Positions 47,216-55,805 of a DNA stretch of 64,000 bases are shown here, one piece after another. Made by a program: the position numbers and the translations under genes. Location of the stretch: NCBI RefSeq assembly GCF_029767755.1, contig NZ_JARUQS010000001.1:1426001-1490000 (forward strand), written 5' to 3'. Under the pieces are notes generated by a model. That model was given only the letters and a program-made list of their open reading frames with translations. It made no database searches and had not been told where the DNA came from. Numbering within the stretch: position 1 is the stretch's first letter; every line of letters begins with the position of its first letter. This DNA comes from Thiomicrorhabdus sp. zzn3. Lineage in GTDB: Bacteria; Pseudomonadota; Gammaproteobacteria; Thiomicrospirales; Thiomicrospiraceae.

Positions 47216-47303
47216 GCCTAGGGGTGGCGTTACAGCCTGAGATCTTCGCTTAAAGAAGGAACCCTAAGAACCTGATCCAGTTAATACTGGCGTAGGGACA
47301 GGC
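47216..47303 (+). promoter_or_regulatory. TPP riboswitch (THI element)
   Basis: Conserved segments in order: GGGGTGGCGTTACAG, CCTGAGA, ACCCTAAGAACCTGATCCAG, TACTGGCGTAGGGAC. This matches the thiamine pyrophosphate riboswitch aptamer, with P1 closed by GCCT (47216-47219) and AGGC (47300-47303). It lies about 105 bases before the thiamine TonB receptor start and should lower expression of the following thiamine-uptake genes when TPP is abundant. Confidence 0.95.
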
Positions 47304-47380
47304 CGCAGCATACGACATTCAAAAGAACCTTTTGAATCAACAGGTTCCATTCGTTCGATTCACTGATCTGCTCTTCCTGT

Positions 47381-47402
47381 CCTTTTAGATAACTAAAAGG
47401 AA
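47381..47402 (+). promoter_or_regulatory. Shine-Dalgarno-sequestering hairpin of the TPP riboswitch
   Basis: A perfect stem CCTTTTAG/CTAAAAGG (47381-47388 and 47393-47400) with an ATAA loop hides the ribosome site AAAAGGAA before the receptor ATG at 47409. A separate hairpin ATTCAAAAG/CTTTTGAAT (47317-47337) lies between this and the aptamer. The layout favours control of translation over termination because no T run follows either stem. Confidence 0.6.
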
Positions 47403-47408
47403 TTTCCA

Positions 47409-49511
47409 ATGAAACGCAAACCACTTGTTTTTGCTCTAGCCGCACTTGGCTGCACATCAAGTTATGCCGAGCAACTCGACACCATTACCGTTAACGCCGA
47501 CTTTCGTCCGCATGCACTGGAAGAAACCGCCTCCAGCGTCAGCGTCATCAGCTCCGAAGAGATGCAAAAGCGCTCGGCGCAACACTTGGAAAACGTCCTT
47601 AATTTAGCCCCTAACGTTAACTCGGCAAGCGGAGCTTCTCGGAACAAGTACGTTCAAATTCGTGGAATCGGTGAACGCGGTCAATTTTCAACCCCGATCA
47701 ACCCATCCGTTGGCCTTTCTATCGATGGCATTGATTACAGCCGCAGTGGCGCGGCCGGCACCCTGTTTGACACAAAACAGGTAGAGATCCTTCGCGGCCC
47801 ACAGGGCACGCGTTTTGGCGCCAACGCACTTGCAGGCATGATTTTACTGGAAAGCAATGAGCCCACCAATCATACCGAAGCGCACATTGAACAAAGCATT
47901 GCATCTCGCAACACCCGTTCCACCGGAATTGCTGTAGGCGGACCTTTAATCAAAGATAAATTACTAGGCCGCGTTGCCATTCACAAGCACGTCTCGGACG
48001 GCTATATGGAAAACACCTATCTGGATCGTGAAGACACTCAGAACCAGGATGAGTTAACCGGCCGCGCCCATCTGAAATGGCTGGCCAGCGATGACTTAAC
48101 GTTGGATCTGAAAGCGCTGCATATCAATATGGATAACGGCTACGACGCATTCAGTTTTGACAATGATTTCACCACCACAACCGACCAACCGGGAAAAGAC
48201 ACTTTAAAATCAGATGCCCTGGCATTTAAAGCGACCTGGGACATTAACCCGTCGGTAACCATGGAAACCACGCTGACCCAATCCGATTCCGAACTGGAAT
48301 ACAGCTATGATGATGACTGGACCTATGACGGCCAGTATGCCGGCGGCTACAGCGCGTTCGATCAATACCTTAGAGATCGCAAGAACCGTTCCATTGATAT
48401 GCGTTTCCTCTCCGCCGACCAAGGTCGCATTTTCAACAATACCACCGACTGGGTGGCGGGTTTCTATCAGCTTAAACAAGATGAAGACCTGCATCGCACC
48501 TACCCTTATGTGGATTCCCCGAGCGGCAAAGAGTCCAGCAGCTACCAAACGACCAACACGGCGTTGTATGGTCAGCTGGACCACCACCTCAACGACAAAA
48601 CCACACTGACCGTCGGCCTTCGTGCCGAACAGTTTGAAGCGGATTACCGCAATTCCTATGGCTTCAGCCATGACACCGACGAATTGCTGTATGGTGGCAA
48701 AATCGGCCTGCAACACCAAATCAATAAAGAGCACCTTGGCTTTGTCACCCTGTCTCGCGGCTATAAAGCCGGCGGCGTGAATGACGACGCCTCACTGCCG
48801 GAAGACAAAATCGCGTTTGACACCGAAACCCTCTGGAATCTGGAAACCGGATTAAACTCATCCATGCTCGACAATCGCTTAAAAACCCGCTTAACCGTGT
48901 TTTACATGCAGCGTAACGACCAGCAGGTTAACAGCTCAACCCAAAAAGATGGCTCGCCAGACTTCACCATCTATTTGGACAATGCCGCTCAAGGCGAACA
49001 TTATGGCTTAGAAACAGAGATCGATTGGAGCATCAATCGTGAATGGCGCCTTCTGGCTTCGCTTGGGTTGCTTAACGCCACTTTCACCGATTACACCTAC
49101 GTGGATCCAAACGACACGTCTAACACCATCAGCCTGGATGGCCGGGAACAGGCGCATGCGCCTCGCTATCAATTCTCATTGGGCGGAGAGTACTACTTCG
49201 CACCAGGCTGGATTGCCAGCGCCAACATTGAAGGTAAGGACGCGTTCTACTTCTCCAACAGTCACAATGCTCGCTCTGATGCTTATCACCTGATTAATGC
49301 CAGCCTGGAATACATGACCGGTGACTGGACCTTTACCTTGTGGGCACGCAATCTCGCCGATACCGAATACGATGTACGCGGCTACCACTTTGGGATTGAC
49401 CCAAGCCTGGAGTATGATTCCTCTAATGGCGACTGGGGCTACGATCCGGCCACCTACACTCAAAAAGGCGAACCACGTACCGTTGGCCTAACCGTCTCCT
49501 GGGACTACTGA
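47409..49511 (+). CDS. TonB-dependent receptor, thiamine-regulated
   Basis: 700 residues. Signal peptide (to about TSSYA), TonB box-like EQLDTITVNADF, plug domain (VQIRGIGERGQF, VEILRGPQGTRFGANALAGM) and a beta barrel ending EPRTVGLTVSWDY with a terminal aromatic residue. The TPP riboswitch upstream and the thiamine-binding and PnuT-type genes downstream argue that it imports thiamine or a precursor across the outer membrane. Direct substrate evidence is lacking. Confidence 0.9.
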   Translation: MKRKPLVFALAALGCTSSYAEQLDTITVNADFRPHALEETASSVSVISSEEMQKRSAQHLENVLNLAPNVNSASGASRNKYVQIRGIGERGQFSTPINPSVGLSIDGIDYSRSGAAGTLFDTKQVEILRGPQGTRFGANALAGMILLESNEPTNHTEAHIEQSIASRNTRSTGIAVGGPLIKDKLLGRVAIHKHVSDGYMENTYLDREDTQNQDELTGRAHLKWLASDDLTLDLKALHINMDNGYDAFSFDNDFTTTTDQPGKDTLKSDALAFKATWDINPSVTMETTLTQSDSELEYSYDDDWTYDGQYAGGYSAFDQYLRDRKNRSIDMRFLSADQGRIFNNTTDWVAGFYQLKQDEDLHRTYPYVDSPSGKESSSYQTTNTALYGQLDHHLNDKTTLTVGLRAEQFEADYRNSYGFSHDTDELLYGGKIGLQHQINKEHLGFVTLSRGYKAGGVNDDASLPEDKIAFDTETLWNLETGLNSSMLDNRLKTRLTVFYMQRNDQQVNSSTQKDGSPDFTIYLDNAAQGEHYGLETEIDWSINREWRLLASLGLLNATFTDYTYVDPNDTSNTISLDGREQAHAPRYQFSLGGEYYFAPGWIASANIEGKDAFYFSNSHNARSDAYHLINASLEYMTGDWTFTLWARNLADTEYDVRGYHFGIDPSLEYDSSNGDWGYDPATYTQKGEPRTVGLTVSWDY

Positions 49512-49597
49512 TCCGGAAAACCCGCAGGGCTTATAACCTTTAAACTAAGCCCTGTTATCGAGCTCAACAAATCCAAAACGATCATGAGGATTGATTT

Positions 49598-49867
49598 ATG
49601 AGAGTATCCATCGACATCAGCATGTATCCTCTTCAAGAAGAGTACTGCCAACCGATCCTGGACTTCATTGACCGCATCGAACAAAACCCGCACCTGAAGG
49701 TGGAGCGTAACAGCATGAGCACACAGGTATTCGGCGAATACCGCACCGTCATGGCGGAATTGAATGAAGAAATACTGATCGCACTTGAAAAACTGCCGCA
49801 AACGGTATTTGTACTCAAACTCGTCGGAACCGACCGTTCCAGAGCGGTAATTAACGCTTGTGAATGA
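49598..49867 (+). CDS. Thiamine-binding protein, MTH1187/YkoF-like
   Basis: 89 residues, about the size of MTH1187-family proteins. The opening MRVSIDISMYPLQEEYCQPILDFI and NSMSTQVFGEYRTVM are the family's beta-alpha pattern with ligand contacts. These proteins bind thiamine or its pyrimidine part. It lies between the TonB receptor and the PnuT-type permease under the TPP riboswitch, and its stop overlaps the next gene's GTG start, so it is probably co-transcribed. Confidence 0.85.
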   Translation: MRVSIDISMYPLQEEYCQPILDFIDRIEQNPHLKVERNSMSTQVFGEYRTVMAELNEEILIALEKLPQTVFVLKLVGTDRSRAVINACE

Positions 49868-50477
49868 GCCTTTCCTGCAAACCGTAAGCACACTGCTTTC
49901 CGCCCTCTCGGGCTGGGAGTGGATTGCGACGACACTGGGCATTTTATATGTCATTCTCGCCGCAAAAGAGTCTATCTGGTGCTGGCCAACGGCCTTTGTC
50001 AGCACGTTGATCTACACCCTGTTATTTTGGGAAGGTCAGCTGCCGATGCAGGCACTATTGAATGCCTACTATCTGTTCATGGCCGTGTACGGCTTTATGC
50101 TCTGGCGCAAGCATGGAGATCAAAAAGAGGACCTGCGCATTTCCACCAGGCCTGTTCGGTTTCATATTATCTATATCGTCAGCGGAGCAGTGCTGACCGT
50201 CGCCACCGGTTTTTATATCGATAACGTCTTGCATTCACGCCTGCCGTTTCTCGATGCCTTTGTCACCGTTTTTTCCGTTATGAACACGGTCTTAATGGCG
50301 AGAAAGGTTTTAGAAAACTGGCTTTACTGGCTCATCATCGACAGTGCCGCCATCGCACTCTACTGGCAAACCGGCTTCCACATCACCATTATCATGTTCG
50401 GCGTATACCTGATCTTGGCCATTGTCGGTTACTATAACTGGAAAAAGCTTTTCCAAACCCGAACTCAGAGCAGCTAA
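49860..50477 (+). CDS. PnuT-like (PnuC family) thiamine transporter
   Basis: 205 residues with about seven membrane helices, starting at GTG 49860 (MNEPFLQTVSTLLSALSGWEWIATTLG). The signature LAAKESIWCWPTAFVSTLIYTLLFWEG and the late WLIIDSAAIALYWQTGFHIT match the PnuC family, whose PnuT branch moves thiamine across the inner membrane. The TPP riboswitch and thiamine-binding protein point to PnuT over the nicotinamide-riboside PnuC. It is the last gene of the operon. Confidence 0.85.
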   Translation: MNEPFLQTVSTLLSALSGWEWIATTLGILYVILAAKESIWCWPTAFVSTLIYTLLFWEGQLPMQALLNAYYLFMAVYGFMLWRKHGDQKEDLRISTRPVRFHIIYIVSGAVLTVATGFYIDNVLHSRLPFLDAFVTVFSVMNTVLMARKVLENWLYWLIIDSAAIALYWQTGFHITIIMFGVYLILAIVGYYNWKKLFQTRTQSS

Positions 50478-50478
50478 T

Positions 50479-51402
50479 TTAATCAAAACGGGTTGGCGCG
50501 TTCATCCACGCCTCTAAAGAGGATTCGCCCAACACATTCATTAAAAACAACAGCAATCGATAGACTGTTCTGTCCTCGCCAATCACCGGAACAGAAGCAA
50601 GTATCTCATACTCCTGCTTAAAGAGTTGCGCCTGCTGTTCATCCAGCAGATATTCAAGCATCACCCACTCTAACTCGCGCGCGCCCCACACCATGGCATC
50701 CACATCCACCAAAACCAGCTGGTGAGCATGGCGTAAAAACTGATCCCAGCGTAAATCCGGCATAATCGGCACAAACTCAGCAGGCCGGTTCGACCAGGCC
50801 TGTTCAAAACTATGCAACGGCTTGGCGTACGCTTGAACATCCACTTTTAAGCTTTCCGCCAATTCCTGAATGGTGGCCACCACCTTCCTGCCCCAATCAT
50901 CAGCCTCAACAGTCGGCTCAAACAAGGGACCAAAGTGCCGGGAACGTTGTTGATGCAACAAGCCTAAGTGCTGCGCCAACATGGAAACTTCTACAAGGCC
51001 TACCACTTCTGCGACAGCCCCCCCTTCCACTTTTTCAGCTAATAACCAACCACAAGATTCGGTTTGGGCGCCTGCCGCCGACAATAGTCTTGGAACAGGC
51101 AATCCTCCCCACTGCTCAAGCAGACGATACACTTCGGCATAACGCCCCATCTGCAAGGCAAACTTCAATCCAAAGAGTTGTGACATCCCCATCCAAAAAG
51201 GGGATTGATCTAACACCGACTGCGAGCACAGCTTTAAGACGGCCTCAACCTCTTCTCCCTGATCTGGCAATACACACTTTGCCTGCCACAGCTGATTGGT
51301 ACTGTCCTCGTACCGCACCGGCATCCGCTCGACCTCGCTTAATTGAGGAAAACGAGCCCTCTGAATCCCGGAAAGGCATTGATAAATGAACTCCATACTC
51401 AT
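50479..51402 (-). CDS. APH-fold phosphotransferase (thiamine-kinase-like candidate)
   Basis: About 307 residues. I chose ATG at 51402, with a later ATG at 51396; no clear ribosome site is seen. The kinase core is present as FVPIMPDLRWDQFLRHAHQLVLVDVDAMVWG: the catalytic aspartate of the Brenner motif is kept (DLRWDQ) but the preceding His-Gly is replaced by Met-Pro; the metal-binding part is LVDVDAMVWG. It is convergent with the thiamine-uptake operon, so a thiamine or related small-molecule kinase is possible, but it is not under the riboswitch. Confidence 0.7.
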   Translation of the reverse strand: MSMEFIYQCLSGIQRARFPQLSEVERMPVRYEDSTNQLWQAKCVLPDQGEEVEAVLKLCSQSVLDQSPFWMGMSQLFGLKFALQMGRYAEVYRLLEQWGGLPVPRLLSAAGAQTESCGWLLAEKVEGGAVAEVVGLVEVSMLAQHLGLLHQQRSRHFGPLFEPTVEADDWGRKVVATIQELAESLKVDVQAYAKPLHSFEQAWSNRPAEFVPIMPDLRWDQFLRHAHQLVLVDVDAMVWGARELEWVMLEYLLDEQQAQLFKQEYEILASVPVIGEDRTVYRLLLFLMNVLGESSLEAWMNAPTRFD

Positions 51403-51632
51403 AAACAAAAGCATAGCATCAAATGCCACACACCGTACGCCATCTATTGCTTTATGTGTTCCCTGCCTCCAACAAACCAGGAGCAGTTTAAAGGCGACAG
51501 AATACAAATAGAGTACCTATTAAACGGTTTTTTTAGATATAATGATCGGCTGAACTTATTTTTATTGGCTTTTCCAAGCATTAACATAACAGAGCGCATG
51601 CTTGGGATTGGAATAACTGAAAGGAACCCGTT

Positions 51633-52280
51633 ATGAATTTCGATCAAGCTCGTTTTTTGATGGTAGAACAACAAATTCGCCCGTGGGACATTCTTGACCA
51701 AAAAGTGCTTGATCAATTTCTTGAAACCCCTCGTCACGAATTTGTTGATGACGCCAACCGTGCGCTGGCCTACACCGACATCGAACTGCCCATCGGTCAC
51801 GGCGAAGTGATGATGGCCCCTAAGATTGAAGCCAAACTGCTGCAAGCCGTGGACATTGATGACAGTGATACGGTTCTTGAAATTGGAACGGGAAGCGGTT
51901 TTTTAACCGCATTGATGGCCAAACTTGGAAAATCCGTCACCACGGTTGAAATCCATGAAGACCTGCAAGCGATCGCCAAAGAACGCTTAAAAGAATTCGA
52001 CAACATTGAATTTTACATTGGTGATGGCAGTGAAGATTGGGCGGACAGCAAACAGTATGACGTCATTGTATTAACCGGGTCAGTGGCCGAAATTCCACAA
52101 GCCTACAAAGAAAAATTGAACTTGGGCGGGCGCCTTGCCGTCATTTGCGGCCAATCACCGGCGATGACGGCTGAAGTGTTAACGCGCATCAGCGAAGGCG
52201 AATGGGAAACCGAACCCCTGTTTGAGACCGACCTGAAGCCATTGGTTAATGCAGAAGCCAAAGCCCAATTTTCTCTGTAA
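51633..52280 (+). CDS. Protein-L-isoaspartate O-methyltransferase-like (Pcm family)
   Basis: 215 residues. SAM motif I is VLEIGTGSGFLTALMAKLG; the Pcm opening MVEQQIRPWDILDQKVLDQFLETPRHEFVDDANRALAYTDIELPIGHGEVMMAPK is characteristic of the short Pcm form near tolC in many gammaproteobacteria. The DPIS-type substrate-binding region differs from classical Pcm, so the repair activity is uncertain. Single gene; 417 bases follow before the respiratory cluster. Confidence 0.8.
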   Translation: MNFDQARFLMVEQQIRPWDILDQKVLDQFLETPRHEFVDDANRALAYTDIELPIGHGEVMMAPKIEAKLLQAVDIDDSDTVLEIGTGSGFLTALMAKLGKSVTTVEIHEDLQAIAKERLKEFDNIEFYIGDGSEDWADSKQYDVIVLTGSVAEIPQAYKEKLNLGGRLAVICGQSPAMTAEVLTRISEGEWETEPLFETDLKPLVNAEAKAQFSL

Positions 52281-52430
52281 CAAGGCTTTTCGCTGCCTGT
52301 TTTATCCCGCCCTCTTTTCCCTGACAGAGACAACATTCTTTCAAGCCTCCGCGTAAGTTGTCTCTGTTGAACGTCTGTGCTCGCTTGCTCCTAGCCTCTC
52401 CACCTTTTCAATCAACTTTCGATCAAAAAC

Positions 52431-52444
52431 TTGACAAATGTCAA
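52431..52444. promoter_or_regulatory. FNR/ANR-type site
   Basis: TTGACAAATGTCAA is a perfect two-fold palindrome TTGAC-N4-GTCAA, close to the FNR consensus TTGATNNNNATCAA and the CRP-family half-site TGTCA. About 254 bases upstream of the cydA-like gene, it may sense oxygen or redox state. Match is by eye. Confidence 0.5.
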
Positions 52445-52645
52445 ATAACCTTCAAACTCAAGCATAGAAATGCGTAACATTTCTTACTAAACTGACACTC
52501 AACGGTGGAAACTTATCCAGCTGGAACCGAATTCAACTTTCCGATTCACCTTAGCACGCTTTTATCAACATAATTTTTTTATAGTCTCATTAATAAAAAT
52601 TTTTGAATTCCATTCCTGTGCGGTCATTCTAGAATAGTCTTTAGC

Positions 52646-52662
52646 TATAAGTACCACTTATA
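52646..52662. promoter_or_regulatory. 17-base palindrome before the oxidase genes
   Basis: TATAAGT-ACC-ACTTATA, perfect 7-3-7 inverted repeat, positioned 36 bases before the cydA-like ATG and so probably around the transcription start. It may be an operator for an unidentified repressor or activator of the cluster. Confidence 0.5.
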
Positions 52663-52697
52663 CAGCATAAACTTCACTAATTATAAGGAAATTCAAA

Positions 52698-54155
52698 ATG
52701 GATTTGATTAGCCTTTATCCAACCTGGTATGAACCCATGGTCGGCTCGGGATGGGTGGTTGCCCTGATCGCAACTTTCCATGTACTGGCCTCACATACCT
52801 CAGTAGGGGCGGCCCTGCTTTTTGCCTATCTCTCGCATAAGGCTTATCGCGAGGATCGCGAAGACTTGCTGGACTTCATTAAGAAGTACGGTCTTTTCTT
52901 GCTGGTATTCACCTACGTCGCGGGCTCCATTACCGGCCCGGGAATTTGGTATTCCACCACCGTCGCCAGCCCTAACGGAATTGGTGCACTGATTCACTCC
53001 TTTGTGTGGAAATGGGCTACTGAATGGGTCTTCTTCGTCATCGAAGTGGTCGGTGTTTACATGATCGTCTATCTCGTCGGTCGCGTTGACAAGCAAACCC
53101 ACATGAAGATTTCGGTTATTTTCGGAATCGCCTCTTTGGCCACAATGGTCATCATCGTTGGGATCCTGTCATTTATGATGGTTCCAGGTAAAGAGATTTG
53201 GTTTGAAGAAGGCGGATACCTAAACGGCTTCTACGGCACCAACACCTTTATCCAGTTGGGTATGCGTATGGCGTTTATGTTCACGATCACCGCCGTGGTG
53301 GGCGGCATTGTGGTTGCCGGCATCAAAGATCCTGAATTCAAAAAGGAGATGGCGCGTAAACTCGGCTGGTTAGGGATTATCTCTACACTTATCGGAGCGG
53401 CTCTGCTTCAGTGGTACTTAACGTCGGTTCCAGATCAGGCGTTGCTGGTTATGGAAAACCGTTTGCCAGAATACTTCGTACCAAGCATCGTAGCAGTACT
53501 GGCAGGGACTTTGGCCTACTTCATCATCACCATGCTGCGTCCACAGACACTGGTGCAAGGGTTTGCCGGATTCATGTCGGTCGCCATCCTGGTCGCCGGT
53601 CTGTGGCCTGAAGAGACCGCACGTGAATCGATGCGTAAACCTTGGGTAGCCGGTCAATATGTCTACTCAAATCAGGTCATCGGCCGCGATGTTCCTGGTA
53701 TGGACATCAAATCCCAACTGCCGATTATTGAAAAAGTCGGGATTTTGAAAGCGCACCCATTCACCCCGGAGCATCTGCGCGAAGTAAATGACGGTAATAT
53801 GATCCAGGCAGGTGAATTCATCGCCATGACTTACTGCTCTAACTGCCACTCACCAAGCGAGACCGGTATCCGTCCTCTACACCGCTATTTCCCTGACGGT
53901 GTCACGCAAGAACGCATGGAAAAGTATGTTAAAGGTGTGCTGACCACTGGCAACATCGCCTATATGCCCAAAATGCCGATGCTGGATTCGGAAGTCAAAG
54001 CGCTTTCCGCCTACTTGGTGATGAATAACAACAGTGGTCCGGAAGCAACCAAAGTGGCCATCAAACAAGAAGTGGAAGCACGCAACCGCGCTCTAGCCGA
54101 AAAGCAAGCGCAGGATAAAGTCGCTACGCTTGATCTAGCACAGGAGGTGAAATAA
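52698..54155 (+). CDS. Cytochrome bd-superfamily oxidase subunit I (CydA-like) with C-terminal cytochrome c domain
   Basis: 485 residues. Helix 1 holds FHVLASH (His28, His33) where CydA has its haem ligand; WATEWVFFVIE gives Glu109 and Glu116 at the positions of the conserved proton-path glutamates; MRKPWVAGQYVYSN resembles the GRQPW motif. After about nine membrane helices the C-terminal part carries a c-type haem site CSNCH (380-384) with Met423 or Met426 as ligand. That would place haem c in the periplasm and allow direct electron input from cytochrome c instead of quinol. RBS AAGGA. Members of this superfamily with a fused haem c are known in other sulfur oxidisers; this specific substrate is inferred. 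Confidence 0.85.
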   Translation: MDLISLYPTWYEPMVGSGWVVALIATFHVLASHTSVGAALLFAYLSHKAYREDREDLLDFIKKYGLFLLVFTYVAGSITGPGIWYSTTVASPNGIGALIHSFVWKWATEWVFFVIEVVGVYMIVYLVGRVDKQTHMKISVIFGIASLATMVIIVGILSFMMVPGKEIWFEEGGYLNGFYGTNTFIQLGMRMAFMFTITAVVGGIVVAGIKDPEFKKEMARKLGWLGIISTLIGAALLQWYLTSVPDQALLVMENRLPEYFVPSIVAVLAGTLAYFIITMLRPQTLVQGFAGFMSVAILVAGLWPEETARESMRKPWVAGQYVYSNQVIGRDVPGMDIKSQLPIIEKVGILKAHPFTPEHLREVNDGNMIQAGEFIAMTYCSNCHSPSETGIRPLHRYFPDGVTQERMEKYVKGVLTTGNIAYMPKMPMLDSEVKALSAYLVMNNNSGPEATKVAIKQEVEARNRALAEKQAQDKVATLDLAQEVK

Positions 54156-55402
54156 TGGACGCTTCTCAAGTTTCACAAGTCACAGAAATGATGTATGCCT
54201 TGCGCAACCCGGCAGGCGTCCCAACCTATCCGATTATCTTTATCGGACTGGGGGTCCTGACCTTCGCGCTGCACATTCTCTTTGTTCAGCTTATGTTGGG
54301 CACCTCGGCCATCACCCTCTACGGCGCATTTAACAGCAATCCATACTGGCGCCGTCTAGGAGCTGCCATGCTGGAAATCGCCAAGGTTTCGGTGTCGGTA
54401 GCGATTGTCGTCGGGGTTGCACCACTGCTGTTTGTACAGGTGGTCTATGACCCACACTGGTATACGTCTAACGTCCTATCTGCCAACTGGGTTATCGGCT
54501 TTATCATTATTTTGATTTTGGCTTACTGGGCGATGTATTACTTTTACTTCGTCAACGGCAAAAACCAAGATAAAACCGTACAGCCAACATCCCGCTGGGC
54601 GATGATTTTGAGCTTGGTTTTGATGCTGGTGGTTGGTTTCATCATGCACAGCCTAACCTCTCAGATCCTGCACCCCGAACTGTGGAAAGAGTGGTATATC
54701 CAAAACGGTGTTCTGGATTATTCCGGTTCCGCGTTGCATGCTTATAACCCTTGGCGTTTTGCCTTCTTTATCAGCTTGGCCGTACCGGTTGCCGGCGGCA
54801 TGTTAGTGACTTACCGTCGCTTTAAGATGGTGCGTGAAGATGCCGATCACGACTACCTGAACTGGGCCGCTGAAGTCGGTAAAAAATGGATTAAAGCCGG
54901 TTCAGTGATTTCTACTGTTCTTTATGTTGCCTGGATGATGACCCTGCCTGAAACGGCTGGTGACTTTGCAACCTCGTTCTGGGGAATTGCCGGTGGTATC
55001 GCTGTGATCTTCTATGCGGTATGGGCTCAATTGCGCCTGAAAGGTGAAGCCAACTTCTGCAGCTACATGGCACTGCCAATGGCGCTGGTTGTTGGATTGG
55101 TGGTTGCGATTTCTCGCGAAATGCTGCGCTACGGCATCCTGAACGACTTTTTCCACTATGACTTCATGGACTACAAAGTCGTCATGGACTGGTACTCAAC
55201 AGGCCTGTTCTTCCTAACCTTTGCCATCGTGGGTGGTTCAGTACTGGCTTACTTCCTCACCATTGCCTGGAAAACCGGGCAAACAGTCGGAGTGTACACA
55301 CCAAGTGCTGCAGTCAACAAAATGGGAACCATCGCAATCTGGATCATGATCATTTGGATGATTCAATTCTTTGTCGTCGGTTTCTACATCTGGGCGAAGT
55401 AA
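54155..55402 (+). CDS. Second CydA-like (CydA'/CydB-position) membrane subunit
   Basis: 415 residues, about nine helices. The N-terminal helix FALHILFVQLMLG (His40) strongly resembles the haem-ligand helix of CydA, but the glutamate-pair region is replaced (IILILAYWAMYYF), so it is more likely a structural partner than a catalytic copy. It begins at the last base of the preceding stop (TAATG) and is translated in tandem. The paralogous pair recalls the CydAA' arrangement known in some bd-superfamily oxidases. No cydB gene with classical CydB features is seen. Confidence 0.8.
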   Translation: MDASQVSQVTEMMYALRNPAGVPTYPIIFIGLGVLTFALHILFVQLMLGTSAITLYGAFNSNPYWRRLGAAMLEIAKVSVSVAIVVGVAPLLFVQVVYDPHWYTSNVLSANWVIGFIIILILAYWAMYYFYFVNGKNQDKTVQPTSRWAMILSLVLMLVVGFIMHSLTSQILHPELWKEWYIQNGVLDYSGSALHAYNPWRFAFFISLAVPVAGGMLVTYRRFKMVREDADHDYLNWAAEVGKKWIKAGSVISTVLYVAWMMTLPETAGDFATSFWGIAGGIAVIFYAVWAQLRLKGEANFCSYMALPMALVVGLVVAISREMLRYGILNDFFHYDFMDYKVVMDWYSTGLFFLTFAIVGGSVLAYFLTIAWKTGQTVGVYTPSAAVNKMGTIAIWIMIIWMIQFFVVGFYIWAK

Positions 55403-55412
55403 GGAGGCTTTT

Positions 55413-55805
55413 ATGAAACAGTCAATGAAACTAAACACGCTATTGGCCGCCTTCTCTTTGATGGCCGCCACCTCCGCCCAGGCGGAACCGCAAATGGCAA
55501 CGGGTGGTGCCATGGCATGGCAATGCGCCCCTTGTCACGGCACCAATGGGCAAGAATTTGTGGAGGCGATGCCACCTCTGGCTGGCATGCCTGCCAAACA
55601 ATTTATCGACGCCATGATCGCTTACCGTGAAGGCACTCGTGCCGCCATCATTATGGATCGTGTTGCACGTGGCTTTACCGACGATGAAATTAAAGCCATG
55701 GCGGCTTGGTTTGAAAAACAACCGGTTAAACAGTGGGAAAACACCAGCTTAACCGAATCGCTTGAAGCTCAAGCGGCCGCAGAAGCGACAGGAGGTCAAG
55801 AATGA
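55413..55805 (+). CDS. Monohaem cytochrome c
   Basis: 130 residues from the ATG at 55413 with AAGGAGG ribosome site. Signal peptide ending TSAQA, then CAPCH (38-42). Size and the CHG-TNGQ, PPLAGMP pattern are class I cytochrome c. It is periplasmic and likely passes electrons between the FccB flavoprotein and the oxidase. Overlaps the FccB start (ATGA). Confidence 0.9.
   Translation: MKQSMKLNTLLAAFSLMAATSAQAEPQMATGGAMAWQCAPCHGTNGQEFVEAMPPLAGMPAKQFIDAMIAYREGTRAAIIMDRVARGFTDDEIKAMAAWFEKQPVKQWENTSLTESLEAQAAAEATGGQE

Larger units (their letters stand above)
52281..52697 (+). promoter_or_regulatory. Regulatory region of the respiratory cluster
   Basis: 417 bases with no gene. It is A/T-rich in its second half. 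Clear elements: a Crp/Fnr-type site TTGACAAATGTCAA (52431-52444), a 17-base palindrome TATAAGT-ACC-ACTTATA (52646-52662) 36 bases before the cydA-like start, and a possible -10 TATAGT near 52582. The upstream part shows no terminator for the methyltransferase gene that I could identify. Confidence 0.5.

Noticed and set aside
47317-47337. Hairpin after the TPP aptamer as an intrinsic terminator
   Set aside because: The stem is good but no T run follows; the ribosome-site-hiding stem at 47381 explains control better.
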